From Protostelium mycophagum (Eukaryota; Evosea; Variosea; Protosteliida; Protosteliaceae): DNA of 33,621 nt. The notes beneath the pieces are model-generated. The model saw only the letters and a list, made by a program, of their open reading frames with translations, made no database searches and had not been told where the DNA came from. Made by a program: the position numbers and the translations under genes. Positions 1-9,891 of this stretch are shown one piece after another (the first letter of the stretch is position 1; every line of letters starts with the position of its first letter). The stretch is from assembly GCA_002081555.1 (NCBI GenBank), contig MZNV01002913.1, positions 1-33,621 of the forward strand, given 5' to 3'.

Positions 1-487
1 TGTGATCTCTATCTAATAAATATTTTCTTGTTTAATATTTGTGATGGTTTATGTAAATTAGTCAATAAATAAATAAATCTAAGCATTTCTTAGAGTAAAA
101 CCACACAATCCTCTATATAAATATATTCTACAATTACCAATGTACCTTTATCAGTTGCCACACTGGGCTCCCATCCCAGCCGATGTTCACACTTGTTATC
201 CCTTAAGATTGCTCCCCTTAAACCTCTCCTTGTACAAAAAACCTCATCAGTACAAAACCAAAGCTTCTTCCAGAAACTAATGGGTGGGTGGGCAGGTGTC
301 TCCTACAAAGAAATAAAAGGAATGGCAACAATTCCTATTATCTCTGTTACCATGTACAACACATGAAAAACCAATGGTTTAATATTCAACCGTGAAGACT
401 CTATTTTTGCCTCAGAAAAAGCCAGAAAAAGTCTCAAACAGAACACTTCCAGGTCATATTAGGCTATCAACAACTTAAATCAGGATC

Positions 488-589
488 TCATCATTCCTGC
501 TATGCTATCATTGTAAAAACAATAACATCTTATGGATATCATCGTTCCTGCAATGCCAACATCGTAAAAACAACGACATCTTATGTATC
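488..589. repeat. 51-nt direct tandem duplication, two copies
   Basis: Two adjacent units begin at 488 and 539, a period of 51 nt. Both read TCATC-TTCCTGC, a short variable part, then GTAAAAACAA-GACATCTTATG with a few mismatches. The units are diverged, so this is not a very recent copy. It lies just downstream of the Lon polyadenylation signal, in sequence with no coding potential that I can see. Confidence 0.75.
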
Positions 590-594
590 ATATA

Positions 595-600
595 TTTATT
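595..600 (-). terminator. Polyadenylation signal of the Lon gene
   Basis: TTTATT on the plus strand gives AATAAA on the minus strand, about 160 nt beyond the Lon stop codon. No closer AATAAA was noticed. Confidence 0.45.
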
Positions 601-760
601 TGTCGGATTGTATTACGGTCTACAATCGGAACAAGTTGACAGCATTACAAAGGGGCTTCACTTCTCTTTCAATGAGGATGATTAGAACACAACCAAAACT
701 CTCAAATACAAAGATCGAGACCTCCATGTTTTTCAGAAAGAATAGATAGTAGAAATCTAT

Positions 761-3700
761 TTATAACTTGGGTTGTTGTCCAAACAAGATCTGGAATATC
801 TGGGAGTAATGATCTACATAATGTACAGTGATTCCCTCTTGTAATGCTTCTGGAAGCTCTTTGATATCCCTCTCATTAGGTCCTGGAAGGAACACCTGCT
901 TCACATCAACCGAAGAAGTTCTCTCCTAGTTACCCTGTTTATGCCGCATCTCTTGGCTGCCATCATCTTCTCTTTGATTCCTCCTACAGGAAGTACCTTC
1001 CCAGTAACTGTTATCTCACCTACACATCTAAACTCACTTATACACATCCCATAATTACCAGTGAAGGCTGTGTCGGAAGGTATGCTCTTATCCATTGATA
1101 ATGAGAGTAAGGAGGTGACAATCGCTGTGATGATGAATATGTAGAGTATATGGTGTAGTGTACATACCACATCCAGCTGATGGGCCATCCTTGGGTATTG
1201 CTCCCTCTGGGAAATGAGTGTGGAGTGAAGTCTCATAGAAGAATCTGTTGTCTGGTGATATCTTGTGTGTCAATGTCTTTGCATATGTATATGATATTTC
1301 TGCTGATTCTCTCATCACTTCCCCTAATTTACCAGTTGTTCTGTACCGGCCCTGTGTAGAATCAATATTATTATCATCATAATCGGTCCTACCATCATAT
1401 TCTCTGTTGATCTACCATCTGTTGCTTTATCTTTTGTTGACTGTTCTTCGTTATCTCGACGTGATCTACCGGTGATTACAGATTCTATCCATATCATACT
1501 TCCTCCGATCTGGTTGTATGCTAACCCTATACACTGTCATTATATATAGATATAGATATCTATACCAGCTATTACTCCAGGTGGAGGGGTGATATTATCA
1601 TAGAGCCTATCCTTCAAGAATATGGGCTTTCCTAAATATGACTCTATATTCTGTTCGTTCACCTATCTATGTCATCCATGACAAGTAATATAAATGTACC
1701 TCTATATATTGGTTATCGTTCTCTGATATCTTCACGGCAACCTTCCTGAATATCTTCTCTATACTCTTCTCTAAGGATCTGACCCCCGCCTCTCTACAAT
1801 AATTATTGATCACCTTCAGTAAGGCGCCATCAGTCACGGTCATCTTGGCCTGTCATTCACATCAGCTCATCCGATATTTTCATGACGCCTACTTTTTGTA
1901 TATTTGTTGAGGCTCTTATCTTTGGGATGAGATAATTGGATGCTATGTACATCTTCTCCTGTTCATAATATCCCGGTATATCTATAATTTCCATTCTGTC
2001 CAATAATGGCCTCGGTATACCCTCCGTGCCGTTTGCTGTACATATAAAGAGTACTTTAGATAGGTCCACTTGTGTATCTAAATAATGATCTGTGTAATTG
2101 TGGTTCTGCTCGGGGTCCAGTACTTCCAACAGTGCCGATGCTGGATCGCCGTTCCAATTTTTGGACAACTTGTCCACCTCGTCTATCAACACCACCGGAT
2201 TCATAGAGTTCGTACTCTTCAGAGCCTGTATAATCTTCCCGGGCATCGCGCCGACGTATGTCCTTCTGTGGCCTTTTATCTCGGCTACGTCGTTCATACC
2301 ACCGACTGATATGCGATGATATTTCCTGCCAATTGTTCTGCTGATTGACCTCCCAATGCTCGTCTTTCCGACTCCAGGTGGGCCCACGAGGCACAATATT
2401 TTTCCCTGGGTGAGATGAATCTACAATGGCATATTGTTGTACTCACTGTGAGCGACCCCTTTATGTTGGCCACCGCAAGGAATTCAATGATCCTCTTCTT
2501 GATCTCGTCCAAGCCGTAATGTTCTTCGTCCAGTATCTCTGTACATCATGTTATTATCATTATAGACTTCAAATTTATAATCATCAGCCACCAGCTGCAC
2601 GGTTATAACCGTATGACTTGGCGTAATCTCACGTTGAATGATGAATTAAATGCATATAGAAACGCTCACTCCGTGCAATTTGTAGGTTGATATTATCCTT
2701 GGTGTGAATACCCCAGGGTACGTCCAATAAAGATGTGAGGTAGTTCTTACATACAGAGTGCTCAGTAGCATTAAACATTGGGTCGAGTGAGTTCAGTTTA
2801 TTCATCTCTTCCTCAATCAACTATTTTCATATCAATATTTATCGTGTATAATCCCATAATTACCTCTTTCGCATGTACAGGTATATTTAATTTGCTCATC
2901 TTCTCCTTCAATTTCTCGATGACCTTAGTGTTCCTCTTTTCCGTCGCAGTGGGAAGGTTATTCTTACTTCTACTGCTCCCAAGTCCCATCGCTGATGATG
3001 ACTCTCCATCAATCTGCATACTCTTATCATCCATTCGTCATTTGAAAATATAGACATACATTCTTCTCGAATAATATTCTGGACAGATCTGTCTCCATTT
3101 GTAACAGAATGAGCACCGACTTTAGCCTCTCAATCACGTCCAATTGAGCGAGTATCTTTTGTAACTGCTCGGGTGTTCCTGATATAAGACTGGACACAAA
3201 ATCGGCCAATTGTGACGGTGTCTTTGTGTTGAGATTATATTGTGCCAATAATTGGGGTTGAAATAAAGGGTGGTTCAACCGGCTCAATTGTTGTAGCCTG
3301 TGATATCAGTTATGACGTCATATTTATTTCTAACCTTGAGTCTATGGCCATGGTGAGTGCTCGACACATCTGTGAGGACTCATTATATTTGGTCTCTCTT
3401 AATTCTCTGATGTTCACCCTCTTTATCTTAACTGTACTGAGGTCTTGGACGTTATCTTGGCTCTTAGCGAGCCCTGTTATGGCTATACGGTGTGTTCCTC
3501 TTAATTCGACCTGTAATGCCCTGCTTCCGTCTTTTGTTTTATATTCACTGACTGTCTCAATACGTGCCAACACTCCCACAGAATACACAGAGTCCACTGT
3601 CGTGCTCAGTCCGTCTTTCGGTTTGATCAATGACAAAGCCACGTAGCTCTCCCCATTTCTCTTCAATCTATAAAGAGCTTCTATGTAGCCTTTCTCGATG

Positions 3701-4148
3701 ATCACTGTCGCTCCATGTGAGATGACACTGGCCGAAGATTCCTCATTGTTATCACTATTGAGTTCTTCTGGAGGACCCTCGAGCTGTTGATGTTACTTCA
3801 TGTTATCAACAGCAACACCCACCTTGACGCCATCTAATGTATCTTTATTGACACCTCCAACTTCTTTAATACGATCGATGACCTGATCGAATCAATACAA
3901 ATTGGGTTCCTGCATTTGTACCTGTTTTATCTTTCCTCGGTTTGAGGGAGGAATTATGCCTGTATTGCCTGTTGTGGTGGAACGAATAACAATGTTGGGA
4001 AAGATTGGTCTTGTATAAATGGGGCAAAGTGAGACTTGTTTTGGAAACGTAGAATCACCTTCTGCATGATGTGAGTGCACAGGGGTGAGCAATTGTCCTC
4101 ACCATTACTGAGTGATTCTTCCAGAGCGACGATGGCTACCTCACTCAT
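761..4148 (-). CDS. LONP1: Lon protease, mitochondrial-type, 16 exons
   Basis: ATP-dependent serine protease that degrades damaged matrix proteins. The model has 16 exons: fifteen introns, fourteen of 37-46 nt and one of 131 nt (2539-2669). All phases close to give 896 residues. The N-terminal substrate domain fills about residues 20-310. The AAA+ module has Walker [10 protein letters not shown] near residue 450 and Walker B LIDEVDK. The protease domain has catalytic serine PKDGPSAGC near 798 and lysine VGGIKEK near 840. The C-terminus, with FLPGPNERD and HYVDHY, resembles mitochondr­ial rather than peroxisomal Lon. The start at 4148 is the first in-frame ATG after an upstream stop. No clear targeting presequence is visible, so a missed 5' exon is possible. 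The helix normally containing the REYxLxEQLKAIKKEL motif is absent between exons 5 and 6 (around 3013-3060). RPS20 lies 203 bp upstream on the same strand. Confidence 0.93.
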
Positions 4149-4351
4149 GGTTGAAAGTTGTCGAAATTTTGGGATGAGCAAGGTTTCGTCATGAAAATCC
4201 CGCTACAACTCAAAAATAAAGATATCGAAACAAAGACAAAGACAATAATCGTGAAGAAGTTAAATAAAGAGAAGAAGGATTAAATAAGAAGTATAGCTCT
4301 ATATCCGAGAGAAATATGGATCTATTGCTGCAAGTTAGACCAAAAGTATGC

Positions 4352-4834
4352 TTAGTTGGTCTGGGCGATGGTGACCTCGACCTCAACTCCGGGCTCGATG
4401 GAGATGGAGGTGATCTGCTTGACGGCCTCAGAGGGGCTGTGCAGATCGATGATTCTCTTGTGAATTCTCATCTCGTATCTGTCCCATGTCTTGGTACCCT
4501 CACCACAAGGGGATTTACGGGTAGTGATCACGAGGACCTTGGTGGGGAGACGAACGGGTCCCTTCACCTTCAATCTCTGGTCCTTGGCTCCCTTGATCAA
4601 ATCGGTGCAGACTGGACCAGTCATTCCACATTAATTTACAATTTTGATATTAAGAAAGGAGAAAAGATCAAGAGCTGAAAGAGTTTCTTCATAGAACTTA
4701 CCCTTCTCAAGAGACTTGACGTTTCTTGAGGAGAGGGTGATACGGATGCGGTGGTAGCTCTGTTCCTCCTCGGTTTGCTCGAATCCAGCCTTGGGCTTGT
4801 GGGCGGGGGGGGCAGCGACGGCAGCAGAAGCCAT
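4352..4834 (-). CDS. RPS20: Small-subunit ribosomal protein uS10 (RPS20)
   Basis: Component of the 40S head. There are two exons, 4702-4834 and 4352-4611, split by a 90-nt intron at phase 1. The model gives 130 residues, against about 119 in human; the excess is an alanine/proline-rich N-terminus (residues 1-20). The family core is unmistakable: [59 protein letters not shown] and [13 protein letters not shown]. The final VEVTIAQ resembles fungal homologues. The intron is longer than most here, as is common in ribosomal protein genes. The gene is divergent from the membrane-protein gene, with 249 bp between the start codons, so the two probably share a promoter region. Confidence 0.97.
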
Positions 4835-5083
4835 TATGTACTAACCAAACATTAAATGTGATCTTCCACAAAAACAAAGTGTGTATGAAAGGGTTTGGAT
4901 ATAACAAGATCCCTCATCTCCATCTCCATGTAAAAGAACCAAACTTACCTTGTTTCTCTAAACGGAGTAGTCAAAGAAAGGCTCAGAGCGAGTGCTGTGA
5001 AGAAAGAAAAAAAAAATCGGAAAATGAGATATCATCTTACTTGTCGTTTTCCTAACTCTGTCTTTTCTGGCGATGTCAACAAC

Positions 5084-6600
5084 ATGGCTGAACCAGCAGG
5101 AAGGAGACTAAAGATCGTCAATTATATCACGATAGATAATGAGGCTAATGAAGTTCTGCTCTTTGGTTGTGCGATTTGCTTCACCATAATGGGTATACTC
5201 GCCGGTGTACTGCTCGCTGGCAAAATTCGTACAGCATCACCAATTCGTGGAGAAAAACCACAAAAAATCTACCTCACTCTTCTCATCTTGTTCTCTGTTG
5301 GTGAGTAAACTTGATGCAGGCCGATTGATTTAGTGTCACAGCCCGAAGTAGTTTCTTCTGGTTTCTGTCTGTTTGTTGGGCAAAAGGGACATTAGAGGAC
5401 ATCGACGATGGTGTTTGGTTCGTCATGATGACAATAGGCTCTGATTTATTCTCTTCAACCTTCATCATGCTATTATATTATTGGTGAGTATCCGAGCAAA
5501 TTTACGATTACTGAAGATCGTAGGGCGAAGATGTATCACTTCTCCAAAGGTGGAGAGAGTATCTCTTCTGTACTGATTGTCATACTGAATGCACTCCTGT
5601 ATTTATTTCAATTAAGTGAATATTTATTATTCTTTATGGATTCGCGAACACAACCAAGAGAGGTAATCATAAATACACATTAGATCACATTAAAAATGAT
5701 CAGGTTGAAGTATTTGCGAATATTTTCAACGCCTGTTTCAGCCTTTCTCTGGGATTTGGACTGTTGATGTATAGCTGGAAACTTTATTTTATGTTTGGAA
5801 ACACGACGAGCAGAACTCTCACACATGGCTCCAGATTTTTATCTGCCATAGCTGGTATATGCATGCTGTGCTTTTTGGGTGAGTAATATTAATAATTAAC
5901 AGAAAAATAAAACCTGTGCGCCGAAAAGGTCTTTTCATCGACAGCATTGCGGCTTTGCCATGTTTTGATGATGCGGCGTGTATCTCTTTCATTTGAACCA
6001 CATATATCTCTTCAGCGTAGTTGGTCTTCTGTGCAGCTTTGCTGTAAATTGAGATCGTCTCATATATGATATAGCACTTTGTGCAGGTACAAATTCAATC
6101 GAGTCCGCCTTGGTCAGCACCTCAGGCACAGCTAAGATTACAGCGACAATATTTTATGTTTCATCACTCGTGGCTTTGTCCTGATTTCGCTGGAGAATGA
6201 GACGTTGCCGTTGGGACTTTGCTCCATATTCATATAAATACATCTATAGTCGCTGGATCAGCATCGGTTCAATCTTCAACAAGCATTTTCATTTCAAATT
6301 GAATGAATAAAACAGTGAGAGCCACGGTGCTGATGATTGATGGATGGATGGTTCTACAACCTGACGCATTCGTCGTTTTGATGTTCTTGGGGTCAGAGGT
6401 GTTACCGTCTTGTCTGATCATGTGGGTGTTCAGAAAGCCTCTGGCTCCTCTCACAGGACCATCATCCCTTGCACCTCTGTTAGGTCTGTATAAGAAGATA
6501 CTCTATATCATGTTGATATTCTGTAGGAGCACAAATACCTTCATTGAATAATGCCCCTGCAACTTATTACGACGGAGACAAACCTGTTTTGGAATTTTGA
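5084..6600 (+). CDS. Seven-helix membrane protein, TOM1/TOM3-GPR137 (THH1) family
   Basis: The first five exons are secure: 5084-5300, 5342-5483, 5524-5662, 5704-5878 and 5929-5977, with introns of 40-50 nt. Hydrophobic segments follow in order: one near the N-terminus (FGCAICFTIMGILAGVLLAG), then RSSFFWFL, a segment ending LLYYWAKMYH, LIVILNALLYLFQ, SLGFGLLMYSWKLYF and AGICMLCFL. The last is VVLMFLGSEVLPSCLIMWVF followed by RKP. The 'YWAKMYH' and 'EVLPSxLIxxxxRKP' patterns are those of the THH1/TOM1/TOM3 domain shared with animal GPR137 (endolysosomal regulators of mTORC1 and Rab7; plant members sit on the vacuole). The join between 5977 and about 6312 is not resolved: two acceptors compete near 6014 and 6019. 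The last exon, after a 43-nt intron (6485-6527), ends at the TGA at 6598-6600. Family call by pattern, not by search. Confidence 0.62.
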
Positions 6601-7447
6601 ATCGTGAATATAAATAATAGAATAACACAAATCAGGGTATTTCTTATTTAAAATCAGCCATTATGAGAGTTCATCGTTGTAAACTGTTGCTCAACGCATA
6701 ATCGCGAACAGAGTTCATAAGTCTTCAGAGATTCCAATATGTGCCAGGAAAGCGATAACAAACCACATCCAATTGGATCCAAAATCAAAACCATAATGCA
6801 AAAAGCAAATAACTTTTATCTCTTCCGAAAATTGTTACAAATCGGAGCAAATTCAGACCTGAAAAACTCAAATTTTGGCATTGTGGCTAAATTTTCAAAA
6901 AAACCAGGCGAGAAAAAAAAGACTTGCTTAACAGTTTTCACCCTTCATGGGAAAAAGACTCCAAGGCACTTCGACATTCTGTTCATTTACAAATTAAAAA
7001 TAAATTTAAATGCCATGTTGACCATCCCATAGCGATGAGAGAAAGTGCTCTGGCATCATTTTTTACTTTGTTTTTTCCCTTTTGCAACTCTTAATAGTTA
7101 GGAACTGGCTTGACTTATGCCTCTTCTTTGCAGCAGGTCCAACTCTTGTTCAAGATTGTTGTCGTTCCTGCTGTGTTTAATAGATAGTGATCTTAATTTT
7201 ATTCTGGACTCAAATAAAGATATAGCACAACACAGACAAGTTCAGCATGGAAACTTGAGGAGATTGACAATTTTCTCAAAGAGATTAACTTTATTGGTGA
7301 AAATAAATTAATAGAAAAAATCATTCTGGAGGGGAATGTTTTGGCATCAAAAGATGAACTTTGAAAATTTTTAAACCAGGTGTCGACGTTTATTATCGCG
7401 TTTCTTTGGTAAATGTTATGGACGACGCGAACCAGGTGATAAAGGGT
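6601..7447. other. Gene-poor gap between two convergent genes
   Basis: About 850 bp, long for this window. It holds an open frame of 97 codons at 6739-7032 (+) that I do not recognise. It is rich in Lys and Asn, with no signal peptide, no clear domain and composition close to the AT-rich background. A second stretch around 7225-7365 (+) reads as amphipathic, lysine/glutamate-rich protein for about 40 codons in one frame. Neither has good splice or start support. They may be remnants of a mobile element or chance open frames. The right end carries the 3' untranslated part of STI1. Confidence 0.35.
7389..7394 (-). terminator. Polyadenylation signal of STI1
   Basis: TTTATT on the plus strand (AATAAA on the minus strand), about 54 nt past the STI1 stop codon. 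Confidence 0.55.
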
Positions 7448-9339
7448 TTATCTTCCTAATTGAACGATTCCAGCGTTGACCAACTTGTCAAACTTAGCCT
7501 TGATCATGGGGTTCTTCAGGTGCTCCTGTATGGCCTTGGGGTCGTCTTGCATGTCTTGCAAGATCTGATTCATGACGGGATCTCGCAGAGTGATCCATCT
7601 CGGGGTTCTTAAGAGCTTCTTCTCTAATGCTCTGTTCGTTTCCGCCCTGTCTCTGTCTTGCGATGGCGTCCATAACTCTTCTGGTTCCCTCCTCCATCTC
7701 GCTGTTGTTGGGATCGAGCTGCATTCCCTTATCGTATGCCTCTAAAGCCTTCTCATATTCTTTCATGAAGAAGTGCACATGTCCCTTTCTGGAGTACACC
7801 TTGGCTGCACATCATTAGACAATATCACAAAGACTCTCTTACCAAAGTCTGGCTTGAGCTTGATGCACTCCTCGCAGTCGCGAAGAGCGTAAGGATATTC
7901 ACCAAGCTTGGTGTAAGAGGCAGCTCTGTTTGAATAGAGAGTGTGGTCAGTGGGATTCCTCTTGATGGCTTCGGTGTATTCGGCGATCGACTCGGGGTAC
8001 TTTTGAGCTCTAAAGAACTCATTTCCTCTCTCTTTTGCTTCAGCTGACAATTGTGGGCTCAGGTAATCTTGTTTGGCCTTCTCCTCTTGTGCCTTCTCTG
8101 CCTTTCTGAGAAGTTCTATTGTCTGTGGGGTGCGGTCCTCTGTCAATGAGCTGCGGTATGCTTCTACTGCCAGCGCGTACTCCTTTGTCTTCATGCGAAC
8201 ATTTCCAATTCTCTGGTATGCCCTAACATCATTCAGTTATTTATTTCTAATCATAGACTCACTTTGCAATCAATTTGTAGTCAGCAAAGACGGATCTTCC
8301 TTGTTCTATAGCTAATTCACAGTCCTTTATCGCCTCGTCATAGTTGTTCTGCTCAACGTGTACTGCGGCTCTGTTGGTCAATGCAGTTATGTTCTTCTTA
8401 TTGTGTTCGTATGCCTTCGTGTAAAAGTCGATTGCCTCTGCGAATTTCTTGCTTTTGTATGCGGCATTTCCCTTCTCTTTGTACTCCTCTGATAACTTAT
8501 CCGATTCAGACAACACCTTCTCTTCTGCGGGTGCTGGTGCTGGTGTTGGTGTTGGAGCTGGAGTTGGTGCTGGTGTCTCTTCCTCCATGTTATCAGCACC
8601 AAAAGACTTTGATTGATCAGTTTGATTGTTCGGGAGGATTGCGATCCTACCGAAGCGTCTGCAAAGTCCATTGGAATACCTAACAATACACCCATAGAAG
8701 CCATGATCCTTCTATCTTGCATGTACTTCTGCAAGTTGGAGGGAGAAGCTTTGATTTGGTTGATCATGTTGATGTAGTCGGGTTGTTCCAAGAAAGGAGC
8801 AGTCTTAGGGTTCATCTTCAGTTTTGTGAAGACATCGCCGCTGAACATCTGTTGGAACATTTGGTTTGGATCAGTTCCAGAGGGAGCGGCTTCTAAATTT
8901 TTCTCAGCCAGTAATTAATACTCGAACGACTCACGTTCTTCTAACGCTTGCTTGGCATCCTTCAAACCTTCCTGTAATTGAGCATTGGAAGGTTCCAATT
9001 TCAAACCCTCTTCATACGTGGCAATGGCCCCTCTGAGATTACCAAGATAATGTTGAGCCAGACCTTTTCGTGAATATCCCTAAGGCCAAGTGAGCAAAGA
9101 GAATAAATTGAAACACCCACCTTTGCCCAATCTGGCTTCAGAGAAACTGTCTTCTCAGCATCCTCAAGAGCTTGTTGGTAGTTCTTTTGCGCCGCGTATG
9201 CAGCAGACCTGTTCGAGTACAACACGTGGTTACTGGCGTCCAATCCTATTGCAGTTGTGAAATGTTTGACCGCCTCCTCATAATTCTGCGCTGAGAACGC
9301 CGCATTTCCTGCATTCTTTGCTTCTAATGCTGTGGTCAT
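7448..9339 (-). CDS. STI1: HSP70-HSP90 organising co-chaperone STI1/Hop, with a reading-frame break
   Basis: Adaptor that bridges HSP70 and HSP90 through TPR domains. There are six exons with introns of 38-44 nt. TPR1 begins at once (EAKNAGNAAFSAQNYEEAV). A DP1 segment follows (QMFSGDVFTKLKMNP, then NMINQIKASPSNLQKYMQD). A Pro/Ala-rich linker (PAPTPAPTPTPAPAPA) leads to TPR2A (EEYKEKGNAAYKSKKFAEAI) and TPR2B (AKERGNEFFRAQKYPESI, NRAASYTKLGEYPYAL). A C-terminal DP2 ends in HLKNPMIKAKFDKLVNAGI. The expected length is about 561 residues (human 543). Within DP2, near 7591-7600, the frame shifts: NPEM is followed by out-of-frame sequence, while the conserved RDPVMNQILQDMQDDP continues in another frame. 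The spliced length is 1687 nt, which is 1 mod 3. No intron fits there. A two-base loss matches the family alignment best. It could be a sequence error, a real mutation or recoding. The start is the first ATG, directly ahead of TPR1. Confidence 0.9.
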
Positions 9340-9891
9340 GTTTTGATTCGATCTTTTGGTGTTTGTCAATTTTTATCCATTATCTTTACGTATTTCTTAA
9401 TTTACGAAATTTCATTGAGTTCTAAAAAATAACATTTATTTTCGTCAAAAATTATAGTAATAAAAATATTATTAAGGCATTCTTTTCGATAATCTCTGTC
9501 TCCATCACCACCTCAACGTCTTCGGGTGATCTTCATGATTTCACCACCAGTATGATACTCCACACAGTCCAGATCTGATCTTCGATGTCCATACTGGACA
9601 GATGACGTCGCTCATGGTAGTTACCCAATGTTGGTAAAGTAAAATAGCCTTAAATTCAGAATGTTTCTTTTATTTTGACTTGTTTACTGTGCCCAAATAG
9701 TGATTCTTGTTTGCTGTGATAAAGTGTGCAGAAACTCTGCAAGAGGCGAAATCCTGAAGAGTCTCCGAAATTTCCAGTGACATTTGCTCCTTCGCGAACG
9801 ACATCACAAAAAACACTCACATCACGCACGCACAACAGTATGTGATAACAAAACATCCATCTGACTGTAACAGCGCACGTATAACCAAATC
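9340..9891. promoter_or_regulatory. Shared upstream region of STI1 and the MFS transporter
   Basis: This 552-bp stretch separates two divergent start codons and has no coding signal that I trust. Two paired half-sites of heat-shock-element type (GAAnnTTC) occur at 9406-9413 and 9767-9774; flanking third units are imperfect. STI1 is a classical heat-shock gene, so an HSF role is plausible, but such short words arise often by chance. AATAAA-like and AT-rich words near 9420-9475 belong to the STI1 5' side. Confidence 0.3.

Larger units (their letters stand above)
1..760. other. Non-coding left flank
   Basis: I see no gene here in either direction. The stretch is AT-rich, with several AATAAA-like words near 15-80. 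These could belong to the 3' end of a plus-strand gene that ends outside the window. A short tandem duplication at 488-589 is listed separately. The last ~165 bases are the 3' untranslated part of the Lon gene on the minus strand. No tRNA or other structured RNA was recognised. Confidence 0.5.

Noticed and set aside
1-120. AT-rich start of the window as a telomere or satellite
   Set aside because: No short tandem unit repeats regularly; only scattered AATAAA-like words.
4316-4678. 120-codon plus-strand frame over RPS20
   Set aside because: Antisense shadow of the conserved ribosomal protein exon.
7225-7365. L1-like reverse-transcriptase remnant
   Set aside because: A short lysine/glutamate-rich helix-like stretch resembles a linker seen in non-LTR elements, but no RT or endonuclease motif is present.
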